Both the position numbers and the translations under genes were made by a program. Positions 51,224-63,998 of a stretch of 64,000 nucleotides of DNA are shown here, one piece after another. Under the pieces are notes generated by a model, which did not search any database, had not been told where the DNA came from, and worked only from the letters and a program-made list of their open reading frames with translations. Position 1 is the first letter of the stretch, and every line of letters starts with the position of its first letter. This DNA comes from Cololabis saira (taxonomy: Eukaryota > Chordata > Actinopteri > Beloniformes > Belonidae): contig NC_084590.1 in assembly GCF_033807715.1 (NCBI RefSeq), positions 38,717,505-38,781,504 on the forward strand. Direction: 5' to 3'.

Positions 51224-51466
51224 AGCAGCACAACGTAACTTTCAGCTTTTGTTGAGTTTGGCATCTCCTTTGGACAAAAGCGGTAGTGCTTTACCAGTAG
51301 TGTGGAAGGGTTCCTACCATGCACCTCAAAGTTACATAGTGCCAGTGAAGGCGATACAGACCCCTCAGATCATGACAGAGGTTCATTAAACCTGTTGGAA
51401 GTTGATGTACCATCACAATGACTCTGGAAATATTATATTAAGGTGGAAAAGTTACATAGTGCTGCT
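51224..51466. mobile_element. TTAA-flanked MITE (AGCAGCAC ends)
   Basis: Left AGCAGCACAACGTAACTTT and right AAGTTACATAGTGCTGCT are inverted and each abuts TTAA (51220-51223 and 51467-51470). Length 243 bases, piggyBac-like by target site. Confidence 0.75.
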
Positions 51467-51631
51467 TTAACAAGCAGTAATCCCAGGCAATCTTTTAATT
51501 TACACACAAACAACAAGCAACGATCTTGTTGTATTTACCTTTCCTTTAACAATTTTAATCTATTGGGCAGATTGACCAACCTTTAGATGAAACATGCTTT
51601 ATTTGTTTTATGTAGAACACAAAAGTAAAAA

Positions 51632-52155
51632 ACATGTTGCTTGATCTACTTTAAAAAAATGAAGGCAACATTTTTATGTAGATCAAGAAAGACTAGTCTT
51701 TGTATAAACTACTTCATTTTTAGTATGTACAAAATTAATTTGCAAGTAAAGTAAACTTTTTTCCTTTTTTCTTTTTTTTTCTCTTTTTTCCTTTTTTTCT
51801 TTTCTTGTTTTTCTTTTTTTTTCTTTTTTTTAAGTCAACTTCATTTTGATAAATAAAGTCAACTTTTTTTTCCTTTTTTCGTTTTTTTTCTCCTTTTTCC
51901 CTTTTTTTCTTTTCTTTTTTTCCTTTTTTTCTCTTTTTCTCTTCTTTTTTCTTTCTTTTTCCCCTTTTTTTTAAAGTCAACTTAATTTTGATAAATAAAG
52001 TAAACTTAACACAATTAAGTTGACTGTACTTGCAAAATGTATTATTTACATACATAAAATTAAGTAGTTTATACAAAGACTAGTCTTTCTTGATCTACAT
52101 AAAAATCTCATGCGAAAATGTTGACTTATTTTTTTAAGTAGATCAAGCACAATAT
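51632..52155. mobile_element. Palindromic MITE with roughly 90-base arms and a poly-pyrimidine centre
   Basis: The left arm (51638-51720: 'gcttgatctact', 'gtagatcaagaaagactagt', 'gtataaactact') is inverted at 52060-52150. Between the arms are repeated 'gataaataaagtcaact' units and long T/C runs (51758-51970). Confidence 0.75.
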
Positions 52156-52350
52156 TTGCATCAGTGTACTGGCTGTATGTAAAATTGATCACACAGTAAA
52201 ATTCTGGTACAGTCATTCTCTTATCTACTTAAACTCTCACAGCTTGTTATTTGAGGCAGATAAAAAAAGGACTGTCAACCCAACATGTGACTGAGGTTTC
52301 AACATTGTATGTGTTTTAAATACAAGAAATAGAATAAATTAAAAACGTAC

Positions 52351-52520
52351 TTTTCAGCCAGACGCTGCTCCATGAACGCGACCTGCGTCTTTTTTCCGTC
52401 TTTCCGTGTAGTCAGTCCTCTTGTTGAAACTTGAAGAGTATGGAGTGGCATCAATCTGGATATCCCGAGCCTAGAGTGTTGAAATGACCTGTTGGGTTTG
52501 GACGACACGCCCAGGTAACT
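52351..52520 (-). other. Candidate 5'UTR exon and promoter-proximal region of the formin gene
   Basis: The minus strand ends GGCTGAAAA at a GTACGT donor (52350-52345). It contains two in-frame ATGs that, after joining to 50633, would give an upstream ORF ending about 20 bases before the main start. The downstream GC-richer stretch to about 52680 could be the promoter. No transcript evidence. Confidence 0.35.
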
Positions 52521-52844
52521 CACGTATTTTCATGGAAGTCCACACCTTCCCGGCAGGATCAGGAGTTTATGCCGGAGGTTCTCCCCGTCATGTTGGTTTG
52601 TTTGTGGCTGGTCCTGCTGCTGCTCTCCGGCCAGCTGTCACCGGTTATGTGAGGAGTCCACTGGAATAAAGGCCGCCAGATAAATGCGCTCACTGATAGG
52701 GAATGCCCATTGATTTATTGACTTCTTACGCCTTTACTACAAGTTCCTTTAAACTTCAATTAAAACTTAGCTAGAGCTGGCCGCACCTTTTCCTCTATTT
52801 AACTTTATGAGCAGCTGAGCTATAGCTGTCCTTACTGTTTAGTT

Positions 52845-53140
52845 TAGTTTATTTTCGGTCATGACACAAAAAATAAATAAATAAAAAAACCAAGAGTAAA
52901 ACTGACAACAAGAAAACGTTCAACTGTTCAAAGAAAACATAACAAAAAAGTTTCCAGTATACAAATAAACAAATAACATCTAGACCGAAAAAGGGGTAGG
53001 CTGAAGCAAAGCTTATTATTTGCCTACCCTCAAAAAGATTAATTAAATTAATAAAATAAAAGCAAAAAGTAAGAGAAAGACTGCCCGTAAAACAAATTGC
53101 CTCTGTAGGGATAACAAACATTCCTCACAAAATGAAAGAT
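52845..53140 (-). mobile_element. LINE 3' tail
   Basis: Reverse orientation. The hairpin at 52994-53030 has outer GGGTAGGC and GCCTACCC and inner AATAAGC and GCTTC. The A-rich 3' side is at 52865-52890. A weaker relative follows at 53330-53505. Confidence 0.6.
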
Positions 53141-53557
53141 TTTTAAAATAAAGGTGCAGTCTACATGTTACCTTCATCCTTAAAAAATCAAAGCAAATCA
53201 CCAATTAAATAAATAAATACCCAAATCAACATCAAGCCACTCATTAATTTAATATAAGGAAATTATTGTGATTGCTTTACTGTAATAGACTAGCTGAGTT
53301 TATGGCAAGGGAATGGATTATTATTTTTCTTACATTTATTTTATTTTTGTACATGTAAAAAACAACACTTCAAGAGAAGTTTAAGAAAACAAAACAACAA
53401 AACAAAGAATTTCATCCTTTAACACTTGATATCTTAATTTACATGTGCAAAAAAGGAGTAGGAAGAAGTGTAAATGTATTTAATCCTACCCCCATTCACT
53501 AATCATTTAACCCGTATTTATAAATACTCACACACTGTACTCACACTGCTAAATAAC

Positions 53558-53560
<3 letters not shown>

Positions 53561-53596
<36 letters not shown>
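53561..53596. repeat. (ATT)n microsatellite
   Basis: About 11 trinucleotide units between the formin and arfip2 genes. Confidence 0.95.
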
Positions 53597-53598
<2 letters not shown>

Positions 53599-53767
53599 CT
53601 GTAATTATACTCACACACATACCTATACATACATACACATACCGGTAGTTGAATATTTCTATATATTTGTACACACATGCCCATATAAATATTTATATAA
53701 ATATACTTATTTGCACTATACTGTCTCTATTAACTGCATCTGCTCTATATCTATGTATATATCTACT

Positions 53768-53768
<1 letters not shown>

Positions 53769-53846
<78 letters not shown>
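53769..53846. repeat. (AC)n microsatellite, about 39 units
   Basis: Uninterrupted dinucleotide array. The poly-Thr/His frames here are artefacts. Confidence 0.97.
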
Positions 53847-53849
53847 CAA

Positions 53850-54784
53850 AACAAATCTACCCCTTCACCCAATAGTGTTATCTGCAGGCCCCTAAAAAAA
53901 CGTTTAAAAGAACCTCATAACTGAGGAATTAAGTGCCATCTGTATGCAGAATATATTTGATGTTAAAAATCTGTGTTTTTGTAAAAAAAAATGTCATTCA
54001 GGATAACCATATTTATAATGTGGGCAAATCTACATAAAAAACCAGTCCATTATGTATTCTGATTTTTATTTTATTCTGTTTTTGAAGAACACACTCAAAG
54101 CGAGTAAAACATGTAAGCTAAAGTGAAGAAAAATGTTTTTCATTACTGACGTACTAATGTAGTCATTGCCTTTTCCATTGAAATGATTCACGAAACAACA
54201 GTCATTTTTGAAAGGAAATTCAATAGTTTTGGGTTGCATAATCATATTCAGATTTGATCAGGTGCAGCAAAGAATGAATTAGCCTAATAAATACACAGCC
54301 ACGTCAAATTGGTGACCACTGTGTGCAGTTTCCTTTTAAGATAAGATCATTTTGTTGGTATTTCTTCTTTTGACCAAGACTTCATGTCAAAGATGTCTTT
54401 GAATATTCTCACCTGGTTTGGCTTTGTGATCCACATCAGCCCTTAATGACAAGAGTGACCCAAACTGAGGGGCATTTTCAAGTTCTCAAATGTACTTAAT
54501 GAAAAGTTTGTGCAGTTTAATTCTCAGGTTTTACTGAATAAACAGTGCTTTAATGCACAATGTGAAATGAAAAAAAGTGCAACATCTGAGTAGTTCCAAA
54601 AAAACTCTCCCAAAAAAGTTTAGATCTTCCTTTATATATACGGTATAGCTTTAGCTGAGTACCCACTAATATACGACAACCTGTTAGTAAAACTGTACTG
54701 ATAAAAATGTTGAGTCACTTAACTGAAAACATGCAACCTCACCTATGTGCAATATACTCCATTCAGTATTTTGTTTTGTAAATT

Positions 54785-54826
<42 letters not shown>

Positions 54827-55110
54827 TATTTTAAGGTCTTAACAAACGCAATCATACTATATTTATGTTCATTTGCATTACTTCAGTCCAACATGACTTT
54901 GGGGCATTGTTAGAGTGTGCTTTGCTGAAAAGTGGAATAAAAAGAAATAAAGGGGAAAAAATAACTTGTTTAGGGTTTAAAGTGATTTAATGTAACCCCC
55001 GGTGGACATACATGATTATTGTGAGTTTTTCTGTACATAGTCTGAAGATTGCTCACATGAAACTGACACTCTTCAGTCAACCACACAGTTAAGTGGAACT
55101 AAACATCCAG
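53850..55110. other. Formin-arfip2 spacer, no gene recognised
   Basis: AT-rich, with a (TA)n array at 54789-54818. It contains no exon I can support. Confidence 0.5.
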
Positions 55111-55113
55111 CAC

Positions 55114-55119
55114 TTTATT
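55114..55119 (-). terminator. Candidate polyadenylation signal of arfip2
   Basis: AATAAA on the minus strand within 'ccaataaagtgctgg', about 1.16 kb after the stop codon. Confidence 0.5.
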
Positions 55120-56276
55120 GGAAATATAGAACAAGAGAAACACAATAAACTAAATTAAACAGTAAAAGAACTCTAGGTAACATACATACAATGTTATGTT
55201 ACAAACAAGTGAATAAATAACACAATATATGACAAGTGTACTCATACATACTGTCTTGTAAGGGACACTGACATTGTACTGCAACCTAAAGTGCGTCTGG
55301 TATCCCAGATGTCCTTTAATCTTTTTAAAATTTGAGATTTGTAGAATAAGTCTCAGAGACCTGTTTACAGTTCCACACAAGCGCCTTGTATTGTCGGTAA
55401 AAAATAAAAATAAAAAAAAGAACACACTTATGTGGCATATTGCTGGGGGACTTACAATTAAAACATTTGATATATTAATTGATGATTGCTGAAAAACATG
55501 AATGTTACATGTTATTTTAGGCCTGCTTCCATATTTAAACTGGAATAAAACAAAAAGAAATACTTGTGCTGGATTCATAACAAAACTGTATCTGAGGGTG
55601 CCAAATATTTAGAAGATCAAAATGCTTATGATTGTATATCATGTTCAGGAAAAATTATTATATTCCTATAGTTTAACTGTAAAATGAGCAAAGTGTCAGT
55701 AGAAACACAAAGTGTTAATTTGAGAAATCATGTTATATCCTGATATTTTTTTTACGTAACATTTTTTAGAAAGCTGAAGAGCATTGTTCAGAAAATAAAT
55801 ATCATTTGAGACTATTTTATAACATTATCAACAGTATCACGTTCATTTGCTAATTAAATTTGTGGAATTTTCTCCAATCAGATATACATTGAAATATTAA
55901 GGACCTCTTTAGACATTACATTAGAAATTCAGGAAAAAAAAAGTGCAAAACTGTCCAGGGGAATCACCACACTAGACCACAATCTTGTACATAAATAAGA
56001 GATACATATGTAAATGATTGTGATAACTATAAAGAATGATAAAATGACAAAAGGTCATTTTTGACCTAAAAAAAAACAGAAAAAAAAAACAACTCATTTG
56101 TTTAATAAATGATACTGAAAACCATTACAAAAGAGATAAATCTGGCCGCTACTGATCCTACATTATACTGTACCCCTTTAATCATTCAACCGTTGTCCAT
56201 CTAACCACGACGCCACATTTTACACTGATCAGTGTGTAACTGTACACATGGCAAGCAGCTGAGCTCTGGACGCCCA
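55120..56276 (-). other. Probable arfip2 3'UTR
   Basis: No introns or genes seen between the stop codon and the poly-A signal. A 142-codon open frame here (55578-55150) has no protein-like pattern. Confidence 0.5.
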
Positions 56277-58288
56277 CTACTGCTCCTCCAGCCAGGATGG
56301 TTTATCTGATCCTGGAGGCTTTAACTTGACATTGAACTGTATTAGAGTTTGTTCCAACTGCTGCTGGTTGCCAGCAAAATAAGCTGAGATTGCATTATGG
56401 AAGAGGAGCAGCTGCTTGTGCATCACCTTCACCTAGAAGAGAAAAAAGGAAAGGGGCAATCGTTCTGTTACAAAAACAATGGTACATATTCACAGGAAAG
56501 GACAGCCTGCAGAACACGGATATAAATTCAGGAGCTTTTAGAAAATACTGATCTAATTATCAGCTCCCTCTAATATATAGTCCCAAGCACTGAGCAGGTT
56601 TTTAAATAAATGAATGCAGATTTTTTTAAATCTTCTTCTATCATCCTAGGAATGTTCCCCTTTTTGCATCTGCTTAAACTATAGTTATTCACAAAATGAT
56701 TTATTTCTTTAGTTTGATCTGGTTAATCTAAAACACATGCATAACGGTAATAAGAAAGTTGCATTCTCAGGCAAAAAAAACAAAAAAAAACCTTATTCCG
56801 CAGACTATAAAACTTGTTCTACTACTATAGAAATTAACTCTCAAGTATTACCAGTAAACTTGCTTTCTTATAGCAAACGGCTCACTATTCAATAAATCAT
56901 GGCGATGTGAGAAAGGGATGGATGAATAGATGGATATACGGTCTCATCGCTACGGTGTGGTTTACCAGCATTACACTGATACAGGTTTTTCATAGTACAA
57001 TAATTGTATTTTATCACATGATAAAAAAGGTGCCAAACTGCTTTATCCAATTTCATTATTTTAAATCATCATTATCAGTTACAACAGCCTATGAAGGAAT
57101 AACGTAAGCCCCCCCCCTCGAAATGAGAATAAAATTCTTTGACCATCCGCAATTTTTTCCAAACTCATAACTAATCTTAAACAGAAACTTATTCATTAAT
57201 ATTCATACAACAGAGCATACTGTATAGGGAAACAAATACAACTCCGGTGATTAAACCGTTTCAAATCTTCAAAGAACATCCAGGGATTTGCAAAACAAAC
57301 CTTATTCTCCTCCAGGAATTTAAGCTTGATGCTAACGTCGCTACGAAGCCTTTCATATTTATCTCTGTGGACCTGGTAGTCATGCTGAGCCATGTCAATG
57401 CGGACCATGGCTGCCGCGTCCCTCGGACCCAAGCTCATCTCCTCCAGATCAGAACGATAGGCATCAAATTCAAGCCTGTGTACGACAACAGATTTAAAGA
57501 TTTTAAACACTTTTTTAGGAGATTATTCTACAGGTATTGGAAAGTATTCCTCAGTTCTAAAACGAGATGTCAAGGTTACCTTGCATTTTCATACAGCTTT
57601 ATGGTCAGCAGTGTATCCTCCATTGTTTTATTGACCAGGGTGTTCACACTAGACACGAAGAAATTGATGGCACCAAGCAGAGCCTCGCCGTTCTTGCACA
57701 GCAGCTTTTGCGTTTCTGCATTATAGCCAAACTCATCCTACAGAGAAAAACACACAAGTTTAACCCACCAACTTCATGTGACGTCACACGGGGGAGCTTG
57801 GACACTACCACACCTGCAGCTCCGGTGACTTCTGGCTCAGATCGGTGAACGTGTCCCCTAGAGCCTGTTGCGTCTGCACCATGCTTTGAAAATGACTGAT
57901 GAGTGCGGTTGCCAGTCTGAGGATGTTTTCGTACTTGCTCTTGGTGTCTCTCAACACATCAATCTGGGCCTCCAGTTCCAGGTCTACGGTGCGTGAGCCT
58001 TTACCGAACTTCTCAGAGAACATTTGCTTTGTACACTGAAAAGTGCATAGAAATAGAGATGACATTTGGACCGCCGAGCAGTTGACGATGGTGTTAGGGT
58101 GAAACACGTTTGATTTGATTTACGCACAACTGATCACATGAGCATGCAACCGTTGCTGCCCACAAGACGACAGTGTGCACTAGGAATGGGTGATATTTTA
58201 CCGTTCACGATAAACCGTCAAAAAAATTCCCCACGGTAAGAATTTGTCATCTCACGATAAAAACGATAAATTGAGGAAATGAGCCTGA

Positions 58289-58328
<40 letters not shown>

Positions 58329-58720
58329 AATTAGCCTGAAAGAAAGAAGGAAAGAAAGAAAGAAAGAAATGAGCCTTAAAGAAAGAAAAAGAAAGAAAGA
58401 AATGAGCCTGAAAGAAAGAAAGAAATGAGCCTGAAAGAAATAAATAAATAAATAAACCTGAAAGAAAGAAAGAAAGAAATGAGCCTGAAAGAAAGAAAGA
58501 AATGAGCCTGAAAGAAAGAAATAAATAAATGAGCCTGAAAGAAAGAAAGAAATAAATGAGCCTGAAAGAAAGAAAGAAAGAAATGAGCCTGAAAGAAAGA
58601 AAGAAATTAGCCTGAAAGAAAGAAAGAAATGAGCCTGAAAGAAAGAAAGAAGGAAAGAAAGAAAGGAGCCTGAAAGAAAGAAAGAAAGAAGGAAAGAAGG
58701 AAAGAAAGAAATGAGCCTGA

Positions 58721-58764
<44 letters not shown>

Positions 58765-61700
58765 GGTATTTTTTATCGTCATTTTTATCGTTATTGGGAT
58801 AAATGCCAGAAATGATCGTGATACATTTTTTAGTCCATACCGCCCATCTCTAGTGTGCACCCTTCTTTCATTACTCCAAACCAGAAAATCTAAACTAATC
58901 TCATGCATGTTTTTATTCAAATGTTTGTAATCAACTAGTTGGGAGCACAGCAGCTAAAATAAATGTCAGTCAACAGTACCTTGTATGTGTTAATGCCCCA
59001 TTTCTTTACACTATCCAGTTTCTCCACTGCTACACCACGAGAAACTTCCTCAGTTGAATTGGTATGATTCATAGACCCTGATAGACAGACATAAAATGCA
59101 AATTACACTCAAATGCAAGTTATCCTTTCAACATCTTCAAGTGGAGGGATCCCGACAATGAATGAGGACAGCATGGGAATGGTGATGAGCTCTGTGATAC
59201 CTGGATCCTCAGCTGCATGGTGGGCGAGCCGGCTGCCTGAAGACTGACTGCGAGGCATGTTAACACCCCTGGATTTCATACGTATGTCTGAAATGAGCAT
59301 GGTGGTGATGGAAGAGTGAGAATGAGAAGAGGGTACATGGAAATGAAAAAGGTGAACTATACAGTTGAAGAGCAGTGTTTTGTAGACTGAAAGAAAAGCG
59401 TTCTGTAATCGAGAATATGAAACAAGCCAAGGTTAATGGGGAGTTTTGAGTGTATAATGACCCATCATGCAGGTTCCGCATGCAAGATGAGAGGACTTAG
59501 AAAGAAAGATGAACGTGAATATCGTGGCATGGAAGTAACGACCAAATAATCATTCACGATGCATTTTCTAGCACAGAGGGCGACATTCGTGTTAAGACGT
59601 CAACACAACAGTTCAAGTTGCAGCCTTGAATGTCATGTTAGTGCATCCCTACTTTAGAAAGCTGCCAACGACTAAAAAAAAAAGTTCCTCAAGACCTGAG
59701 TTGAACAGGTACAAAAAAAAAGTTTGCATTCTATTCCATTAGTAAAGCAACGGCAAGGCCTCGTACTGTAAGGCCCAAAGCCAACATATAAAAGGAAAGT
59801 AAGAAACCGAATAAAAATGGTTTGCAGAAAACACGGCAACCTGGTCCTGCTGCAGGATCTCGTCTTCTGTCCAAATACTCTGGGTTGAAGTGTACTGCAG
59901 GTCCTATGGAATATGATGTTTGTTCATCACCAGATCCCAAGTGAAACATTTAGAAACAAAAAAAAAGGGGTTGTCCCTGCTAAACAATGGTTTCCTCAAG
60001 GAATATTAAGTATTGACTTGTGTGAGTTACTGAAGGAATGCAGCAGTATTGATGGCTCTCTGTCACAGCTCATGACAGCTTGGAGCTGATAATCGACAGC
60101 ATGAAAAACAGACTTTGGGTGGATCAGTCTGCTTCTAGATGACGTATCAGTCAGCAAAATAATTGCAGGGAACAAATCCAATCGTTATTAATCCAAAATC
60201 AATCCATCAACAGTTTCTCAATACATATACACTTTGTTTCACGTTAACAGAGTAAACTCTGCCTGCACTTTAAAAACACAGTGGAACCGCTGGAGGAGAG
60301 CAGTCTGGTGTGCAAACCTTTGATGGTGCTGGTAGGAATGATGCCCCCTGCAGGTCCCCCGTATCCTCCCGACACAATGCTGGTTTCATTCAGGTTGGGT
60401 CCAGACACCATCACCTGCTGAAGGTCCTGATAGATTTACAACACATTACTGATGAGGTTGCTAAAGCAGGAATTATGACCAGATTCTTTTAACCCTCGAA
60501 GACTTCTGTGTACCTTAAGCAAACTCAGCTAAATTAATTTAAAAAAAAGGGGAAAAAAGCAGAACAAAATAGTTTACATTATCAATGCACAGATACTTTT
60601 AACCTGCTGTTTTGTGCTGTATTTTATTATTAGTTATACTATTTGAAAAAGGTGCAAAAATATTGTTTTTTCCAACAACTTTAAATGATCACAGTGATTA
60701 TACATTTTGGCAAAAATGCACAGCCATCTACCATGTTTACAAACTGAAATTGTATGATATAAGCTGACTTGCACGGACACACACAAAGGACTTGTGGGTT
60801 TATTGTTTAAGGCGGCATATCACAGTATTTTCACATAATACTGGATATACATATGCTTAAATGAGCACTATTATAAAATAATTTAAATAAGATTTCTGAA
60901 CCTTGTTGGCCTGTTCAGGAGTGAGACATAAATGATGCACTAAATTCAGAATCAGAATCATGTTTATTTGGCCAAGTCAGGTCAAACAAGACAGGCAATT
61001 TGACCCGGTTATTTTCGCTCACTGTACAGTAAATAGACAAATGACAGCTCTAATTAACATATATACAGTTTAAAAAAAGGTGAAAGGTGCAGCAGTATGA
61101 GGTAGATAGACATGGTTATTGAAAGGTGCATTGCATCTCTAAAAACACAAAACAGTGGTTACTTGATAATCAAACATGCTGTCATAATCTGGTATACTGT
61201 AGGGGTCAGGTTATTGTTTTTACTACCTGTTTGTGCTTATGTGCTTTTGTGTGAGCTAATTTGTTTGTGTGCTCTTGTTCTTCATTTATGTTTTTTGTCA
61301 TTATTCTGAGTTATGTGATGGTTTTACTAATTGTTTGTACTCTAGTCTAGTGTTTTAGTGTGTTCTCCTTTAATGTTTTTTTATATACGCCATCAACCTG
61401 CCAGGGACTGCAGATGTAAATGAGCCTGTATGGCTAAAATCTGGCACATTTACATGATGGACTCAAGTGCTCATGTTAATTAATGTGCGTTGTCCCTTTT
61501 TAAATAAATACATGAAATGAAAATTGTTACAGTATATGATTGTGAAAAAAAAATGATGATTACTATTGACAGTTTGCTCGGTAGGTGACTGGATAACGAC
61601 AAAGGCAAACCTTTCACAGTTTGTGAGAATTGGCCCCCGCTCATGATCTCATCCATTTGAAATAGTGATGGCGATATTGAAATATTTCTGGTATCCAATA

Positions 61701-61957
61701 GCCGCAGGCCTGTGCGTTGTTTGTTATAACTTGGCCTCAAAGGCTATAACCTCTTGCCAGGTCCACTTAAGCCAGGGAACGGCAAAATGAACAGAAAGTG
61801 TCATCATATTCTGCATGTTTAACTGCAGACATTGTGCATGAAGGTGAAGAGGACTGACCTGCTCCAGACTCTCATCCTCTGTGAGAGTCCCTGTATCTCC
61901 ATTGCTGTTAATGGGGATCTCCATGGTGGCAGCCTTGCTCATGATACTGTCAGCCAT
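56277..61957 (-). CDS. arfip2: Arfaptin-2 (ADP-ribosylation factor interacting protein 2), complete, 9 coding exons
   Basis: BAR-domain protein of the trans-Golgi that binds ARL1, ARF and RAC1 and senses or makes membrane curvature during cargo sorting. Coding exons in transcript order: 61957-61859, 60426-60318, 59903-59841, 59287-59201, 59077-58980, 58035-57814, 57737-57580, 57475-57301, 56432-56277. All are in frame, 388 residues (human 341). The N-terminus [12 protein letters not shown] and [20 protein letters not shown] match ARFIP2 rather than ARFIP1. The arfaptin domain starts about residue 140 ([20 protein letters not shown]) and includes [18 protein letters not shown] and [10 protein letters not shown], then [17 protein letters not shown] and [20 protein letters not shown]. 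The C-terminus is KPSWLEEQ. The extra length comes from two small symmetric exons (63 and 87 bases, phase 1-1). Met12 (ATG at 61924-61922) has a perfect GCCACCATGG context, so two starts may be used. Confidence 0.95.
58181..58852 (+). mobile_element. hAT-like MITE, family A, with a GAAA-derived minisatellite
   Basis: Starts TAGGAATGGGTG, ends CGCCCATCTCTA. Perfect 8-bp duplication GTGTGCAC (58173-58180 and 58853-58860). In an arfip2 intron. Confidence 0.85.
58275..58763. repeat. GAGCCT(GAAA)n minisatellite
   Basis: About 17 higher-order units, each ATGAGCCT followed by two to nine GAAA-like steps. Variants with TAAA and GGAA are mixed in. Confidence 0.9.
60945..61510 (+). mobile_element. Retroposon tails in arfip2 intron 1
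   Basis: 60946-61040 ('cagaatcatgtttatttggc', 'aatttgacccggtt') is a common fish LINE/SINE end. 61380-61510 ('gccagggactgcagatg', 'ctggcacatttacat', 'cgttgtccctttttaaat') is the sense relative of 5868-6260. Confidence 0.5.
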
Positions 61958-62075
61958 AAGGGAAAAAATCTGTAAAAGAGGTTCACATACTTGATCTTAC
62001 ATTATTTTTTTGGGGGGGGGGGGGGCTGATAAAATGTTCAGCACATGAAGGCAGGACTAGAAACAGCTTGCTTAC

Positions 62076-62165
62076 GTTGATGCCAAGACTGGAGGAGCTG
62101 GTGCTGATGTGGCCGCTCTGCTACAGGGAAGCTAGTCACAATCCTCCCGTCGTTTCACAGGCAAA
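62076..62165 (-). other. Noncoding first exon of arfip2
   Basis: The minus strand ends GGCATCAAC at a strong GTAAGC donor (62075-62070). The acceptor of the coding exon is CTTTTACAG before 61969, leaving 12 leader bases there. The 5' limit is estimated. Confidence 0.5.
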
Positions 62166-62660
62166 CCAGTCACGATTTGCACAACCAGGCGGACGAAATG
62201 CCAAATGAACTCAAAAGAAAAGCAACATTGTTTTCTTTTTTTATTTATCCTTCCACGCTGCGTAGATATTATTCATCCTAAATGCTTCACATGATTATCG
62301 CTCCGCTGCCACGGGCAGAAAATCCCAGCATCTAGCAGATTTAATGGCATCACTTCAAAATAAAACTTTACTCGATGTTTATTTCAATGCACGTCACACG
62401 AATAAGATTTATCGGCAAAATAATTCGAGTACAGCGTATGGCGTATGTCGTTACATGCGTTATTTGTTGAAAAAACGAAAGGTTGGAATCAATACGGTGA
62501 ATGGCTGCTCTTATTTTGAAGAGTAATGTCTTTGATCATTGCGTCATGGTGACGCCGCCTCCCTCCCTGTATCTTCCACGTAGCTTACTGCTGACGTAGC
62601 TCTATTCGTTAAATGCAGTGCTTTTATCCTCCTGAAGATGTCGCTCTTGCCCCACTAAGT
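62166..62660 (-). promoter_or_regulatory. Candidate arfip2 upstream region
   Basis: GC-richer patch at 62535-62600 with three CGTCA-type CRE half-sites and GGGAGGGAGGCGGCG on the minus strand. No TATA box seen. Function is inferred from position only. Confidence 0.3.
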
Positions 62661-62789
62661 TTGAGATCGTTTCAGTACAGCAACTCTTCAGAAGTAATAG
62701 TAGTAATATGATCTATTAAAAATTGCCTTATGATGTTAACCCCTCTTGTCTGATGCATTAAAATGACTGACCTATTGACTCAGACCCTA

Positions 62790-63705
62790 ACTTCAACATC
62801 CATCTAAAGTTTATCACTAAATCTGCCTATTACCACCTGAAAAACATTGCTAGAATTAAGGGGATTCTGTCTAAACAAGACATGTAAAAACGTATTCATG
62901 CATTCATTTTCAGTAGGTTGGATTATTGCAATGGCATCTTTACAGGCCTTAACAAGAAATCTATCAGGCAGCTGCAGCTGATCCAGAACGCTGCCAGAGT
63001 CCTTACAAACAAACTCGACCACATTACACCGGTCATGAAATCACTACACTGGCTTCCAGTGAGTCAAAGGATAGAGTTTTAAATCTTACTGCTGGTTTAC
63101 AAAGCACTGAATGGTCTTGGACCAAAATACATGGTTGATCTGTTAGTTCCCTATGAAGCTCCCAGACCCCTGAGGTTCATCTGGATCTGGTTTGTTGTGG
63201 TTCCAGAACCAGAACCAAGCAAGGTGAGGCAGCGTTCAGTTATTCTGCTCCTCACCGGTGGAACAAACTTCCTGTAGACCTGAGGTCTGCTCACACTGTA
63301 GATCCTTTAAATCAGGCCTAAAAACATTACTGTTTACTCAAGCGTACTCCTAAATTAAATACTTACCTGCTGTACTCTACTGCCCTTATTTTTAACAACT
63401 TGTACTTTTTATTATTTTACCTCTTTTCTTATAATTTTATTTCGTTTATTTGGTATTTAAGCGTACTCTTAAATTAAATACTTTCTGAAAACCGCGAATG
63501 AGATGTGTACCTGCGGTACTCTACTGCCCTTAGTTTTCAGCAACTTGTGCTTTTTATTATTTTACCTTCTTTTCTCATAATTTTATTTCATTTTATTTGT
63601 TATTTAATGTCTAATTATGTCTTGCTGCTTTTAATGTTGATGTAAAGCACTTTGAATGACCTTGTGTTGAATTGTGCTATATAAATAAACTTGCCTTGCA
63701 TCTTA
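62790..63705 (+). mobile_element. L2-clade LINE, end of reverse transcriptase plus 3'UTR
   Basis: Translation from about 62895 gives FSRLDYCNGIFTGLNKKSIR, QLQLIQNAARVLTNK, then HITPVMKSLHWLPVSQRI, a stop, LLVYKALNGLGPKYMVDLLV, and after frameshifts the usual end of fish L2 ORF2. The 3'UTR closes with 'aagcactttgaatgacc' and 'tgtgctatataaataaac'. A 60-base piece (63340-63400 and 63455-63545) is duplicated. Confidence 0.8.
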
Positions 63706-63942
63706 GTTGTTGCTCTGTATGAAATATCTTGTGAAATCAAACTATTAGTCAAACTATAGTGTTCTGTTTTGAGATGTGAAAAACCCGATGACAGTCCTCA
63801 TGCTCGTAAACTTGTCACATAAATTGTCCCATCAGTTATTTGTTTCAGTCAGGGAGGTAAGAAATATGCTCATGATATCCAAATGTAGATATTATTTAGT
63901 AAGAACTCAAACAGTGGACAGAGAATCAACTCTCTCTGACTC

Positions 63943-63944
63943 TG

Positions 63945-63997
<53 letters not shown>
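63943..63997. repeat. (CA)n microsatellite at the window edge
   Basis: About 27 dinucleotide units up to the last three bases of the window. Confidence 0.95.

Positions 63998-63998
<1 letters not shown>

Noticed and set aside
55150..55578. 142-codon frame on the minus strand
   Set aside because: It lies within the probable arfip2 3'UTR, is rich in Phe, Tyr and Cys from AT-rich codons, and shows no domain or splice support.
58252..58920. 222-codon Phe/Leu/Ser frame on the minus strand
   Set aside because: It is the antisense of the GAAA minisatellite in an arfip2 intron.
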